From contig OX387204.1 in NCBI GenBank assembly GCA_947561715.1, forward strand, positions 14,637,001-14,701,000: a stretch of DNA of 64,000 bases, written 5' to 3'. Below the pieces are notes generated by a model. It was not told where the DNA came from and did not search any database. It worked only from the letters and a program-made list of their open reading frames with translations. Each line of letters starts with the position of its first letter. The stretch's first letter is position 1. Origin of the DNA: Ascidia mentula. Taxonomy: Eukaryota > Chordata > Ascidiacea > Phlebobranchia > Ascidiidae. Below are positions 31,982 to 46,624 of the stretch, piece after piece. Both the position numbers and the translations under genes were made by a program.

Positions 31982-34900
31982 ATGCTGATGGTTCCTGATG
32001 ATGATTGGGACGAGCCAGCAGTGAGCCCGAAGTATCTTCGCAAGCATTCCGTACACGACGCATTGGAAGAGTTACCAGATCTCGCCAAATTTTTGGCAAA
32101 AGTTAACACTAAGGATAACGAACATGAAACTACCAAAAGGTGCCTATTGGTTGTTGTAATTTAAGCCAGGACATTGGCTATCTTGTACATATGATCATAA
32201 TCGTATATTTTTTTTACCTGAATGGCGCAGTGTATCAACGAAACAGGAAATTTAAGAAATGCAAGCTGATGTATTTATTGTGTAGCTGGAACGTATAAGG
32301 TATTTGACAATAAAGATTTTAAGTAACTACCACGTAAACTAAATTTGATTCTTAAAGACACAGCCCCGAAATTTTACAGTTTAATCATAATGTTTGCTAA
32401 CCAAACGTTAGAAAAAATAACATAACAAGTGTGTGCTATGGCATTAAAATAAGCTGGAAGTTGAACAGTAAATGTAACAAAGAATATTTGCAAACTATAC
32501 TACATATATATATAACGCAATAATGTTCATGCAATTGCATGATTGGCAGGATCGCCCCACTGCGCAGGTACTTACTTGGCGATTACATCTATCGTATAGA
32601 GATCATTAGATTTATGGCTAAATCTGGATCAGGAAAAAGTGGCTGATCCAGCTAGACCGCAATGCCTGGGCTGCGAAGCCTGTAAACCTAATGTAATATT
32701 TCCTGCCACTTTGTGGCGCTATAGAGTAATAAAATGGGTTACATGGTTTTGTCCCATGTGCTAATTAGGGGACCTGCGCCGTGATTCTCGACTAGGATTT
32801 AACCTGGGTGAAAAGCAGGGCGTGTTTAAATTTGTATTTTCTTGCGTTTTAGGCCACTTTGTCGCTTGTGGTTATTAGTAATTTCTGAATTTTCGAGATT
32901 TTCCTTTTATTCGTTGATATATTTCCCCCTTGGCAGGATATGGTAACTTCTTACGGGGTTTGCAAACGTGGTTGTATTGTTTACTTTGTAAGTCTCTTCG
33001 TGGCAAATAAACTAGATACAAAATACGCTGCAATGGTAACTCATTAAAACTATACATATGAAATCATGTATTATGCTCAAAATCGATAGATTTGATTTTA
33101 CCGATGTACGTTTATTTGTGCCGGAAGATTAATACCTAATAGTAGAGTGCTTGGAAATATTACGGCGATACTTTAATTTCAACTGTATAACGTATGATAC
33201 GAGCCAAGGTTATCAAGTATGTACCCCCAACCTATCCAATTATCGAACACCGTTAACTGCACGTACGCATTGACGAGTCACAATATATCCCGCAATTAAA
33301 CAGATTCTAATTGCTCTTGCAAAGGCAGTTTAATCCGGGGCGAAGGAGGGCTTCTCTCGCAACGACAACACTGGACCACAGCGAGGAACGAGATTCGTCG
33401 ATTCATCGATCCAACGATCTGTCAGCGTTCTTACTTTCTCCCACTGAAGAAAGGTGATTGTTTTAACCGACTGGCTTGCTGCACGTACCACGTACTGAGC
33501 GGTAAAAGGCTCTCTGCCAATTTGATTCCGTGTTGTCGTTTCGCTCCATGGGTTGAATCGCTTACATCAGAGAAAAGATTGTTTTGCAGTTTAAGGACAG
33601 GCACAAAAGGTACCATATTTAAGAGGCATTGTCAGACCAAAAAAGAGCTGAAAGTCGTTTGCCGCTTGAAACGATTGTCTATCGTATAACTTGAGCTGTG
33701 AGCTTTGTTTTTAGGCAACGTTTCGGTGTAATTAATTTACCATTACTTGAAAAATGTGCCAGCCAGCGGTCGTTAGTGTCAGATACATCTTCAAAATTGT
33801 AGAAATAGATGATTATAAGCAAACAGTTTGTGAGATTATCTTGGTTCTGCAGCCTAAACGTATTTACCCATCGGATTTATCTCTGTCCAGTATACGATAT
33901 CGAGTGCATATGCGTATGTTTGTAACTATAGAATGAAATAGGAGGTGGTACATTTGTACAGCGGTGAAGGTTTATTGGTGTCTTATAGTGCGATGTCGAA
34001 AGCTTTTTTCAGGGAAAGTTTGTAAAACTTGCAAAAGAGAAATTCAGCTTTGTTTTCGTTTCGCTTTCCTTTGATCGTCAAGAACAGCTTTGTAAACACC
34101 GATAAAAGATAAAGCCATATAGGGAAAGTGAAGACCCAAACGGCAGAGCGATATTTATTAAAAGGTCTGAGGGTGCCTCGGCTATATACGTTGTATGTCA
34201 CTGTTGCTTTGTGCAAACAAACTTACGTTTACACAACAATATTACGTGCGCAATGGCGCCGCCAAGGATGGTGTGTGCAGACCCGTGGCCGCGGTCAGTC
34301 GTGCGGCCGTAAATCGCCACGATTGTGTAACAAACCGGACACCCGGTGACGTCATACGCTTGAGATACCCATGACTTCCGCGTGTATTTTCTCACGAGTT
34401 CCTGTTATTAGTTAACGTAGTAGTTAAACGCTGTAATTGAAGATTGTATTTCGCGAACGATTGTCTTAATGCGCCGCAATTGCCATGAAATTGTCGCGAT
34501 ATTAAGTTTATTGGGGGCTTTATTTGCGTCGTGTTTTTTCGCAGTCACTATCGAAAGAAAACGAGGAGTTTTTTGGTCTCTAATCAAATGATAAACAATA
34601 GTCTAAAGTAGAGGTTGCCAAACCTTTTTTCAAGAAGGACCATGTGAGCAGTAAAGATTGAGATTGCCGATCAATACAAAATCATATTTACCGAAATGGT
34701 CTCCTTGCAAAGCAATAGTTCTCAACTGCAGTGTTACAAAGGCAAGACACAATCAAGATAACAAACACGCTTAAAATGTAGTGATTTACGAAACAATATC
34801 GAGATTTATCAAACAGTGCGGTGTAAAGACCATTTCTTTCCGAGGAACCGGCCAGCGGGCCATAGTTTGGTGACCTCTGATTTGAGCATTTGATGTTGGA

Positions 34901-37900
34901 CGAGCGAAGCGCTTTCCCCCAAACGTTGCGCGTGGGCAATAAAATTGTAGCGGCGCCAGTCAAAGCGCAAACAGCGTCGACTGTCTATGTGTCGGCCCAC
35001 AGTCAGGGCGCCAAAATCGATATGACGTATTATCGCCAGATTGGGGAACGTAAATCGTCGCTTTTTCGCAAATCGCTGTTATTCGTCTTACCCACCTTTC
35101 TACTTATTGTTTGAACCCGGTTAATTCCCGTATCGACCCCACACAGGTCCAATTACGTCAACGCAGGACCCCAACAGGTGACTGAACAAGACCCATTTGT
35201 TTCTGAGGGCATCAAACACCGCCGTGAAAGAAGGAGCAGCATTTTCGCCATCAATCAAACCGCCTTGACACCTAAGAGAGATTATTCTGGTCCTTTGGCG
35301 CTTTTCGTTGTGGGAGGTAAGCTATGGGCTCATTTGAGCGCTAATTACGTCACAATAAAAGGGCTTGCTCACTTTCGGTCAATGTGCTGATTGCTTTTCG
35401 TTCCGCGTTTATTTTATTTAAACTGACACCCTGCAAGCTGCTATGCAGGAACTAATTAGGCATTGGTACAGTACAACAACAAAGTCTTTTCCATGAAATA
35501 AATCAATACGATTCCGCGAATAAACAGACTTTGCCCATAGAACTGAAAACATTGACATGTTTTATTTAGGCAAAACGTTTCGACAGAAACGTAAAAAGTT
35601 GATGTGAAAACAAAGGTGATTTTTCATGTGTAACGTTGGCGGTTTAGCCAATTATATATGAATTAACTTCACAATAAACCGAAATCGTCAAATATTTTTA
35701 CATTTAACTAGGCTATAGGTAACACCTTCCTATTTCGAATTGTATCGTTCAGAAATGCTAAAAAAGACAAAAAGGAAGATATTACTGAATATTATCTTCA
35801 CACGTATACGTGTAAATTTCAAAACAAAGTCCAATTTATTAATTGGGAATTTATTTTTCTAGAAATGTCCCTGGCGGTGCCGAAAAGAGCCGGCAGCGGC
35901 AAGCAGAAAAAAATCAGCTCGGACAGCGGATACCAGAGCGAAGGAAGGGGCAATCACGCCTCATCACCATTCTGCCTTTCGCCCTCCCCTGAAGATTTGC
36001 CCATGCGAAAGCCTGTACGCAAAGCGTCCATCGAGGGGTTAAAGGAATGTTTGCTCAATATAATAATGCCGACGGTAAGTTTTGCTATAGTTTGTATGTG
36101 GTTGCGGTTCTCCTTTATTAGTTTGCTTTCTGGGTTTTCGGCATCGTGTGATATATTGCACGGCCTTAATGATATTTTTTCGGGTGATGGCTTGTAGCTT
36201 AACGTAATTGTCCATTGTTCGGTGTTCGGTGTTCGGTGTTGTAAAGGGCGTTATTGGTGGAGGCTCACAAACAGATGCTTGTACATTTGTATTAGTTTAT
36301 GTAAACAGACCGAAAGTTCAACTAATCGTTTTGTTGTCGCAATCACAACATTGTAAAACGCCTATTCTGAAAATGCAAGGAACTGTAGTGGACTGGATCA
36401 TAACAAAAACTGTTCTAACTTACGTAAAGATTAAAGCTCCAAAGTCGACCATTCCTAAATAGCCATAGATGTCCTGAGGTAAAACTGCTGTGCATTTTCC
36501 CTTAAAAACACAGTCTTCGTCTTGTTGTATAATTCAACACAAAAGGCATAAAAGAAATTGCATCGCAAATCTGCCAACAGATAGATAACAAACTTGTCAA
36601 CGGCCGAACCCGATCAGCTTATTTTCATGCTGGCATCTCCCGTCGTTTTACTGTGAAGCATGGTTTAGCCCTCGTAGCATCAGTTAAAATAGAGGCTTAC
36701 ATCCTCCTGTTGCTTCACCCAAACGCTGTTTGGAAATTCGAGGCCTCAGTTTGCATTGCAGTTTTATGTTTTCGTGCTTAGGTCCTAACTTCACCTTCAA
36801 AAATTAAAAATAGTTACATACTATTTTTTCTGCCTGTTTTAATAAAGTATTTTTATCCAAATGGCAGGAGCTGTTCATGAGGCGAACATTCTTTCGCTTG
36901 CTTCGGAAATACGACATTGTTGTCTACGACAGCGTGCGGTAAGTTAATAATAGTAGTAGTGCAGGAGGCAGTTGTAGCTAGGTATCAAGAGGGTCTCATG
37001 TTGAAGCTGAGAGCCTATAAACCAAATCATTCCGGCTTCGTCTCCAAACTCACGTACGAAGAATACCTGTTTCCCTGTTTGTATAAATAATTTATTCATT
37101 CATTTAAGGAAGTCTCGTAAAAAGAACATTTTTTCTTGTCTTTATTCGACTTCCGTACCCTAATCCATTAAGTCACCAAATCAATAAATGATAGCATAAC
37201 GGTCTACGTCAGGTCTACTGGCGGCGTTACCTTGTTGTTGATTTCGGCACCTAATAAGCGGGAGATTACTTTTAAGCTCTTGCGATAAAATAATGAAAAG
37301 TTCGGTAATACAAATTGTTGAAAAGTACTGAATATTACGCGTTGTTTACTCAAAACCGTATGTCAAAAAACAATGAAAGGTATTTAAGTTCTTAAAATAG
37401 CTGATCTGGCAAAAAATAACGTAATATTTATTTTATTTAACCCCTGTTCGTTCTTGTAAGACTGGCTTGAGAAACGAACTTGTGTCTATTATAGATGTAA
37501 TGTATTCATTCTTAGTAGTCAGATTGACGTTTAACACTTTAACACACACAGATCTCTCATAAAGCAAAGGCTGAACTTGGACGTGGGTCTTGACAATCCG
37601 GAGCGCTACCATGATCGCTTTCCTGCTTACCCTAATTCTCCTTTGCGCCACCCACCGATAGCAATGCGTGATAAAGCGCTTTGCGAAAAGTTCTTCGACC
37701 AAAAACGAATCGTTCACATGTTGGAATGTCTGGCAGAAACGACAAGTAAGTACCCTGTTTTTTGTCAATAAGCAGGGCTTCTATACCGTGGTTATTACTA
37801 TGATTAGTGCTTTTTTGTTTGCGTGCTTAGTTTAGTTACATTTGCTCACTTAGCTCAAAAAAAAACAATTTGTCATTGCACGTCTTCAATAAAGGATCAT

Positions 37901-40900
37901 CCTGACATAATAAATAATTGCCTCAAAAAGTGACTGAAATATTCACCATTTTAACTAATTGGTAAAATTTCTGCTGTGATACACGAACTAATGTATTTCA
38001 CTTTTCCGGTGTATACTGGAATAAACACTTTAGATTATTTTGTATTTTTTCCTAACTTGCAGGAGAAAAATTAACGAACAGTTTGCGGTTGAAAAAATGC
38101 GGCCGCAATTAAAAAAAGCGCTCAAAGTTTTTCGTCGAAAAACTCATCATACAGTAATTTTTTTTAGCTACTAAACTGTGGAATTACGAATATTATTGAC
38201 TCTAAGCACGCTGATCTCCAAAAAAGATTTTGCATTTTGGTCTAAACTCCATAAATGACTTCTAATTTAAAAGGAAGTTCATTTCTAAAAACGTTTGTTC
38301 TGAAAACATTTGTTTACCCGTTCCCGTAATTGCCTAAATTTACAAGTTGTACCGCATGATATTCAACCGTTATCGTCAACCTGTTGTAAACATTCTTGGA
38401 TAATTTATTTTTCCAAAAACTCGTTCTGTTCACATGGCATAGCGAGAACATGGGCGTGTCATTTTAGCGAGTAATTTACGGCAGTGCTCGTTCGCATGTT
38501 ATGAGCTGCTTGTACCGTGTCCAGCGTCAATTTGAAATTTATTCTCAATCGCAAATAAATCGTAAGGTCCCGCGCCGCGCAATACAAATATCGTAAATAT
38601 AACTTGTAAAATATGAGGGCTAGAAACGCGTATAGATATATTGTACGGTGCGACGGACTGGAAATTGATTAAAAACTTGTTGTGCTAATTTTTGGGTTAT
38701 TGATTACGGTGATGATTTCGTAACAATTTTGAGATTTCGAGAGTTTGGTTGCGTTCGAAGCGCAATTTTACGTCCAAAAGTATTTCATTCTAAAGCGATC
38801 CTCAAATAATTTTGACCCACGTCTTGCCATAAAACGCAAATATCAGAAATTACACCACAGTGGTATGAAATGGTAAATGCCAACAGTGTAAAAAGTATCC
38901 AATCAAAATTGCAACCGAAAGCAGTTTTGTTTGCCAAAGATAATCCTCAATCGATGTGTTGGTCGTCAGCAGCGTAAACAAGAAACGTGTCGACTAATTC
39001 CAATGCTTCGTTTCTGACGTAAAGCGGTAATCACAACCAACATGTTAGGCGTTAGAATGCAAGCGTGGGCATTTCAAGTGCGACTACGACAAACCCCGTC
39101 TGGATTGAAACCAAAACTTCGTACCTTTAATGCAAGTCATCAAAATTAATGTATCATTCTTAACAAAATGTGCACCTATCGATTAAGCATGCATCTGTTG
39201 TTGCAGACACGGACTTCATGGTTGTAGCTCACGATTTCGGCCACGAGATGGCAGCATTCCTTTACCGCACGCACAGCCACTCGATACGTTCTGTCGGCAA
39301 CTCTCTGGAAGAGTTCATCAACACCATCGACGGCAAGTTATTTACGTGTTGAACCAATATTTGTATTCGCATTACTAATTTTCTAAGTTATTAGTATACA
39401 TGGATCATTTATTGAGGCCATTAATTAAATTTTTTGTCGAGGCTCGATAATTTGTTGTGATATAATGTATATGTATCGCGTGTCGTGAATTCCACTCTGA
39501 CGAAAGTCACACAAACCAAATCATAATGCGTTGTTTCTCGGTAATTATACGATAACATCTGTTTTTGGTTTAAAACGTCAAAACTATTATCAGGATTTGA
39601 ATGACAATACTTTCATTCACATCCCTATGAGATGTTTTTGTTTTGTTTAAACTTTTGAATCAACAGGCCTGGTTGTTCATCTACTCGAGCTCTGCCACAG
39701 TTCCCATGCGCCTTGCGCCACCTCGTGTTCGTACCGGGGCAACGCTGACTTGCGTGAGATCAAATGCTTTCACGTGATGGTCTGCAGTCCCGCATCGGGG
39801 CCCGTAAAAAGTCAACCAACCGATCTCGCCCTTAGATTCTCAACACCTTTCACCACTATGGCACTTTTTATTGGCGGCATAATCGAAGAATTCGCAAAGC
39901 TCCTGTTCGTCTCAAAAGTAAGGGTCCAGAGCGAACCTGGCACAGCAGCTAAAATCCTAACAGACGTGGCCACCTACATTGACCTCGACGGCGAGACGCT
40001 AACAACAGATAATGACATAGGTTACGTTGGGAGAAAATACTCCAATGGTCATAAATTTTACCACTCGAAAGCAAACAATCGGCGCAGGACATCGCGCTGC
40101 GCCCAGGAGCTCGACGACGGCGTGTTTTGCTTTAAAATACTACGTAATGACGAAACGCTCGGCAAACACGATTCGATGGTGGACTGCTGTACAGTGAAAG
40201 GTTTTAGCAGTCGCCTGTCCGAAACTGCCAGTTTTGGTGATGAGTATGATCAGGAGTGCGAAGAATGGACGGAAAAAGACGAAGAAATCAAAAGGCCGTT
40301 GCTGGTATCCAGGACGTGTATGAACTTGAGAAGCGACAGTCAAGTTGAAGATATCTCAGACAACGTTACAACCACTGAACCAGCGCAGAGGCGTTTTTCG
40401 GTACCCTGGCGCCAAGCAAATTACGTGCCGCCTGACAAAAACCACATTTCAAACGCGAACGTGGTCGTTTCACCTGGACCGTATGACAAAGACCCGAAGA
40501 GTCTCTCGTCGGGGTCTCGGGAGATTTTCAGCTCATTAAAAGCGGAATTGAACGCAGCGCAATTCGGACTAAACCCTGAGGGAGGTACAATGGCACAAGG
40601 GTGCCTCGACAAGTGCGATCAAGGCGCTGGCTGTAACAAACGGGTATATATTGGATCGAAGAGCGTCGATGGGCAATCGATTCTCAGCTATGGACGGCGA
40701 AGAGGAAGAAGCAGCTCGGCAAATGAACGTTGGACAGACAGTTTGGTCAACGGTTTTACGGCGGAAGACGAGGATTTTGTTGAAGAGGATTATTTTTCTG
40801 GTAAGTTGTGTGGTAGAGTAAATTTTTAACGCTTTGGTAACGACATTAATTGGCGAAGATAATTAGATTATGAATAGGATTCGAACGTAAATTATATGTG

Positions 40901-43900
40901 ATGTAGTTTTTTTTCTGTTTTCGTATTCTCAGTTTAATTAAAACTGTTGTGCCCGTGCAATGGAAAAGTTACTCGACCTCATTATGTCCGTGTGGTGGGT
41001 GTAACAAACTCAGCTTATCACAATCGTTTGATTAAAATACATTATTTCAACTCGTCATGCACGCATCGTAGTTTCATAGATCTTTGTTTAATTTTGGCGT
41101 TTTGAAAACGAGAACTGTTTTACCGTCGGTTAACATAAGGGAATTTGGAAGTTCGAAACGCTTTTATATTACTTCCGTACCAAAAAGCATTATGGTTTTT
41201 CATTTATTTTATATTTTCCTCACAGACAGGAAATTGCAAGACCTTCCCCGTTTTACGAACAATCGTTACCAAAGACGACGAGTCGACAACATGCCTCGAA
41301 GCGTAGATTTTTCCACTGACTATTCCTGCGTCGAACAAGACTCGGACAGGACGGAAGAAACACAAGATAAGAGCTGTCCATTCTCAGCGTTGCGGCAGAA
41401 CCCTGGTTTATGGAATTATCACATGTGCAAGCGACGCTCGCAGATTGACCACAACGATTTGCGCAAGGTGGAAAGGCGTGTCAAGGAACGACAGTTGCGC
41501 CAACACTGCCCTGAGCTGCTGAGCCTGAGCAGTAAAATGACTTTGGACTCAGAGGAGGACTTTATCTCCAAGTCTCCTGTCAGGCTTTCAAGTAGAAGGG
41601 GGAGCAAAAAGTCTCCCGCTGCATGTGGCATCGGCGTGGCGACCTTCTGTAAAGCCTTTCCATTCCATTTAGTTCTCGATCGTCACATGCACCTTGTGCA
41701 AGTAGGCATCGCTATTCTGCGCGTTATGAACCTAGATACAACGGAACAAACTGTCGGTGGCTCGCGAAACGGAAAACCGAAACCAAAATTTGCCGACAAT
41801 TTCCAGATCACAGCTCCCAGCGTAGCGACTGGGGTTGAGTTCCAAAATATCTTGGAGCTCGTCAACGAACCGTTTACGATACAACTCAAAAAGAAGACAA
41901 GAGATGAGAAAGAGGTTGGTTCGCAGGATCGTCAAGCTTCACTAATGGAGGTACGTCGCACAACTAGTTAAGACTTTTGTTCAATGCAAAAGGTTGTAGT
42001 TCTACTTAACGTCCTCACATGACTTGTAAGTTACATGTTTGAAATTCATCAACTTATAAGCCGCGATTTTTGTTTTGTACATATTGAAGTCTTTTGCTTC
42101 GACCTGTTATAAAAATTGTCGCTTTGGGGCTCAATATCTGCTGTGCCTTTTGGACCTGGTTGTGTATCCATAGAAGCTCTAGGACTACTTTGTTCACCTG
42201 CGTTATCTCATTCGATAAGACTATATATATGTGTCAGTAAAAAACGTAACAGCTTATCTTTTCTGAGGGTTCTTATGAAAACACTAATTAACCAAAACGG
42301 TGCGTGATTAAGGTACAAGTACCCTTGAGTTTCACAATCTAAAATATCAATCACATTCAACACACCAGTTCATGCAAGTGACAGGGGGTGGAGATCTATT
42401 GAGTAAATACATGTTGGCGTGATTGGACGCGTTTGATCTCACCCACTCGAAGGACCAGATGACCAAGCTCAAAATCGGTAAAAGTCGTTGCGTGCCACAC
42501 GGGCGCCTGGCAATGAGAGCGCGGGACAAGATCTAAAATTACACGTCTCAATCGATAGCAAACCTGTTGCCCTTTTGAAAATCGTGTCCGTTCCGCATAC
42601 GACAATGTGTAGCGTGACATTTGCTGCGACTTTTGCTTCGCCACACCCCCTTGTTTATTTCCATTTGTAAATATTAGATTATTAACTCATTATTCCTTTG
42701 AAGTTTGTGAAGCGAAACTTCACACATTTTCGTGGCATTTATGTTGATTCTCAATGTCTGTATACCTAAGTTTGATATAGTGTAAGCAGAATGCAAAACA
42801 ACTACTTCACGGGAAATATTTAAACCCCCATTTTCACACAAAAACGTTTTCATGTAGGCCCTTGGTTTTGAAACATCACCGAATGAAGTACTGCTGGATA
42901 ACGTACCTGTACATGTATTTGTAGAGGTCAGCCAAATGGTGGTTTAATGATGAGCGTAAAACTGCAGTTTACTGCCCCATATCTGTTTACACACTGGCGT
43001 TATATCAGCTTACTCACCTGTGCTTGTAAAAGAGCACAGAACGACCCAGAAACGTTAATCACATGTAAGGTGGCTGTTACAAAATCAAACCCATTACGTT
43101 GCGATGCTGACATGTGGTCCATTTCCTTGCTTCATTATGAACGAGTCTGTTTGCTATTCAGTTTTACTCAAATTTTGTATGTTTTCTTACGATGTGTAAA
43201 TTTTGACACCAGTTTTTGGTTTTTGTGATGGGTAATAGTATGTTCTGTTACGTTTAAAGACAAAACAATTTATTTAACCTTTAGGTAAGTGATCACTGGG
43301 GCACGCGTTATTGGTGTGTGCCCTCTGCGGCAATGCCGGTTTCGCGCAATATTGAAGCACTGTATTTGACGGCCTATCCTAGTCCTTTTGACGCCAGAAT
43401 ATTGATTTCAGCATTGACAACAAAACATTGATTTATGTCCTTTGTGCCGCTACAACACAGCGTTCAGCTCTCCTATTAAATTAGTGATGGCAATGGTAAC
43501 ACACGATACATAACGCGAAATCTATAAGAATGTGGCCATACCAGTCAGTACTGGTGCGTAGCTACTAAAAGTGTTGGACTTGACTGCCGTTGAAAGGTTA
43601 AAATTCACACAACTAAATTTGTTTCATTTTTGTTGCAAAATTGATCAGTTGATTTTTGTATTGTTGCGTATGGAAGTTGGATTTAAACTACCAAATCTGG
43701 CACATCGCTTCCAACACTTTTCGCAATCTTCGAGCAAACACCAGTCTTAGGATTCACGTTTCTGTGCTGTTTTCCACCATCTGATGCTTCTGTGACGTTC
43801 CTTGCAATCTTACGTTAAAACTTATTTCAACGTTTCCAAACTTATTGTTCAGAACATGGAAATCCGCGGGGAGATGCTCTTCGTCAAAGAGCAAGATTGT

Positions 43901-46071
43901 CTCCTCTTCATGGGCTCTCCCAACCTCCACAAATTAGATGAGCTTCGTGGAACTGGGATCTTCATTTCCGACATTCCGATCCACGACGCAACGCGTGACG
44001 TCATTTTGGTTGGCGAGCAGGCGAAAGCTCAGGAGAGTTTGAAGCGCCGCATGGATAAGTTGAGGTCAGAAGGATGTTGTAATTGTTGGTGATAAATTAA
44101 TTTGCGCTTATAACAATAATGTTTTAGTGGAGCTACTTGTGTGCAATAATCTTATAGGGAATCATATCCTAATCACGGCTGGTTTAACAAAAAGGCTGTC
44201 AAATATATTTTAGACGAAACAGCTGCATATTTACATTATTCTTTCCCAGATACCGTGGTAGCCAGGGTACCCCGGTTCCAACAGATGTAGATTAGTTTAC
44301 AATACTGCAATATATTCTGTTTCAGACGCATAATAACTGATGTTTGTTACGCAAATGGCTGATATGAGACAAAGCGTTTGAAACAAAATTAGCATTTTTT
44401 GTTTAGAGAAACGCTGGAAGAAAACAACAATGCATTGGAGCAGGAGAGAAGGCTAAACGTCGAGCTTCTTTACTCTATATTTCCGGCTGACATTGCTGAA
44501 AATCTGTGGCTTGGAAAACAAGTGAAAGCCAGGCAGTTAAAGGTAAAAAACTACATTCTTAGGTTTAAGTTCGTTCTTTAATTATGTGAACGTGTCATCA
44601 CCCCATATTGTGTTAGGTCATGAATGATTTTGTTTTGTATGTTTTTAATGTTTGTTTTATAAATGACTGCGATTTTCCCTGTCCATATATATAAATAACA
44701 CAATACGTGGTTTCCAGGACATCACAATGTTGTTCTCTGACATAGTTGGGTTTACCTCCATTTGTTCTTCGTGCTCTCCGATGGAGGTAATCAGCATGCT
44801 GAGCAACCTGTACGTTCAATTCGATCGGCAGTGCGGCATCCACGACGTATATAAAGTAAGAAAGTCCTCAGTGTATCTTTCTAGTTTTATCCATTTCGAA
44901 ACATTGTTCGGCCGAAAATAATAAACTTCCAAGATCCGAAATCCACACAAAGTCACAAAACAGCTATTGTGTGAAAACACAGCAGTTTTACATAAAATAC
45001 AGATGCTATTAAATAAACCCAATTTTTACAACAACTTTGGAGATTCAGCAACATACATTCAAACACAGGCTTCTTTAATCAGAATTGACTTTTAATCAGA
45101 AAACAAAATAGCAGTATACAGGCTACTTTGGTCGTCCAAATGCTTACATTAATCCATTACTTTTAAGGTTGAAACTATTGGCGACGCCTATTGTGTAGCT
45201 GGAGGATTACACCGCCAGTCCAAAACCCACGCACACCAGATAGCCTGGATGGCTTTGTTTATGATCGAATGTGCGCAAACTGTATTCACTCCTACAGGGA
45301 TCGCCATATCTGTGAGTAACAATAGAATAACATCTTGTTGGTACTTAAGGGTATCAAAGAATCGCAAAACTTTGCCGTTTATTTGAATAGGGTATTGTAC
45401 AGACAATGTCATATCAATAAATAACTTCCATTCGAAAGAAAAACAAGAAACCTTAGGGAATTAAAGCGAATATTACTGAAACGTACCAAGTTTGACGTTT
45501 TGAAGAGCCAATGCTCCTATACAATATGTTTTGTACATTTAAGATGCGAATCGGAATTCACACCGGGTCAGTCGTAACAGGAGTGGTCGGAACTCGCATG
45601 CCTCGCTACTGTTTATTCGGGAACAACGTCACGCTCGCCAACAGGTTCGAGTCGCACAGCGAAGCCAGCAGGATATACGTCAGTCCCACCACCTACGAGT
45701 AAGTATAATACGGCTTGTAAGTTTTCGAAATTGTTTGTTCTGTGTATTGCTCAGTGAATATGGGATTTGATTCTATAAGTCTATAATTAAACAAAGACGA
45801 CTTTTCTTTTCAGCGTGGAATTTAGTCAAAAAGCGATAAAATAAGTTAACATATAATGAACCCCAAAATCCTGCAACACAGGTTACTGCAGGACGATCCG
45901 GGTTTTCACTTTACTGCCAGAACCCGTGACGACCTTCCGAAAGGTTTTCCCGACAACATTCCCGGCGTCGGGTACTTTTTAGACAAATATGAACCTAAAC
46001 TCCAATCAGCTGATCTGGCAGGATACGGGACGCGCCAAATGGACGATGGGCTCCTGGAGACCGACGTATGA
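31982..46071 (+). CDS. GUCY1A: Soluble guanylate cyclase alpha subunit with large inserted linker
   Basis: Alpha subunit of the NO receptor that makes cGMP from GTP with a beta partner in the cytosol. Fourteen exons: 31982-32139, 35147-35316, 35863-36074, 36868-36938, 37552-37745, 39207-39332, 39667-40800, 41226-41950, 43853-44064, 44407-44542, 44718-44855, 45168-45311, 45544-45698, 45882-46071; 3765 nt, about 1254 aa against roughly 700 usual. An H-NOX-like region ends near residue 402. A Ser/Lys-rich linker spans about 403-829. HNOBA starts FCKAFPFH (Cys830), followed by the helix linker and the cyclase domain with DIVGFT (Asp1054) and [13 protein letters not shown] (Asp1098), the two metal Asp 44 apart. 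ICSSCSP and YCVAGG mark alpha over beta. The intron after 39332 has a GC donor. AATAAA at 46316. The first two exons are less certain than the rest. Confidence 0.88.
32549..32700 (+). mobile_element. Diverged SINE/foldback fragment in cyclase intron 1
   Basis: GGATCGCCCCACTGCGCAGG and AAAAAGTGGCTGATCCAGC...GCTGCGAAGCCTGT match blocks of the 61.6-62.3 kb foldback. The blocks lie in the same orientation here, with other sequence between. The rest of the 3-kb intron (to 35146) shows the hAT-like element listed next and otherwise nothing recognised. Confidence 0.65.
34347..34354. promoter_or_regulatory. CRE-like palindrome
   Basis: TGACGTCA, the full CREB/ATF site, within a short GC-rich island (34250-34360) in the first large intron of the cyclase gene. 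An open frame with ATG at 34893 follows ([15 protein letters not shown]), but I could not join it in phase to 35147. An internal promoter is possible, not shown. Confidence 0.3.
34609..34879. mobile_element. hAT (Charlie-like) MITE, decayed
   Basis: The left end TAGAGGTTGCCAAACC and the right end GGTGACCTCTG preceded by TAGTTT form an imperfect terminal inverted repeat resembling Charlie-type hAT ends. I see no clear 8-bp duplication. A related block lies at about 29960-30090. Confidence 0.55.
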
Positions 46072-46624
46072 CCTTCGGCTTCGTGCCCGCCGCAATATTT
46101 CTACCTCTGTCCATTTCCCAAATCACACAAACGTCAAGTGTTTTTACGAGTGTGGCTACAAAGCGCTTACCCCACATCACCATTTCCGACGGCATTAACT
46201 TCTTTTACAAAGACCACTGTAAATATGTTTACATTTGGTCCGCTACGCTCTTTTCCTTCAGTGTTGCTCCTTTTGTGTGTGGGCTACTTATAGCCTATTT
46301 GTTAATTGCACCCCAAATAAATTCACGATATCGTTCATCTGCCAAATCTATTACCAGTAAGAATCAGTTTTAGGCTGAGTAAAGCAGTCAATATGCATAG
46401 CCCATATTCATATGGAATAAACTACTGGCTTTGTGATGACGGGGCAAGCATTTTCTAATACATTTGAACAATGAATTTACGACAATTTAATTCTTTTAGT
46501 AATAGGCCATGTTCCGAAGATCTGTTTTCGGTTTAAGTAGGAAAACTTTTCATGGGCAACATGTGTTCTAGTCAAAAGCAATACTTACCCAGGCAAGGCC
46601 TATTCCAATAGAGATAATAATGCT

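Noticed and set aside
44000..44010. CRE-like TGACGTCA within a cyclase exon
   Set aside because: It lies in coding sequence and is explained by codons of the conserved RDVIL segment.
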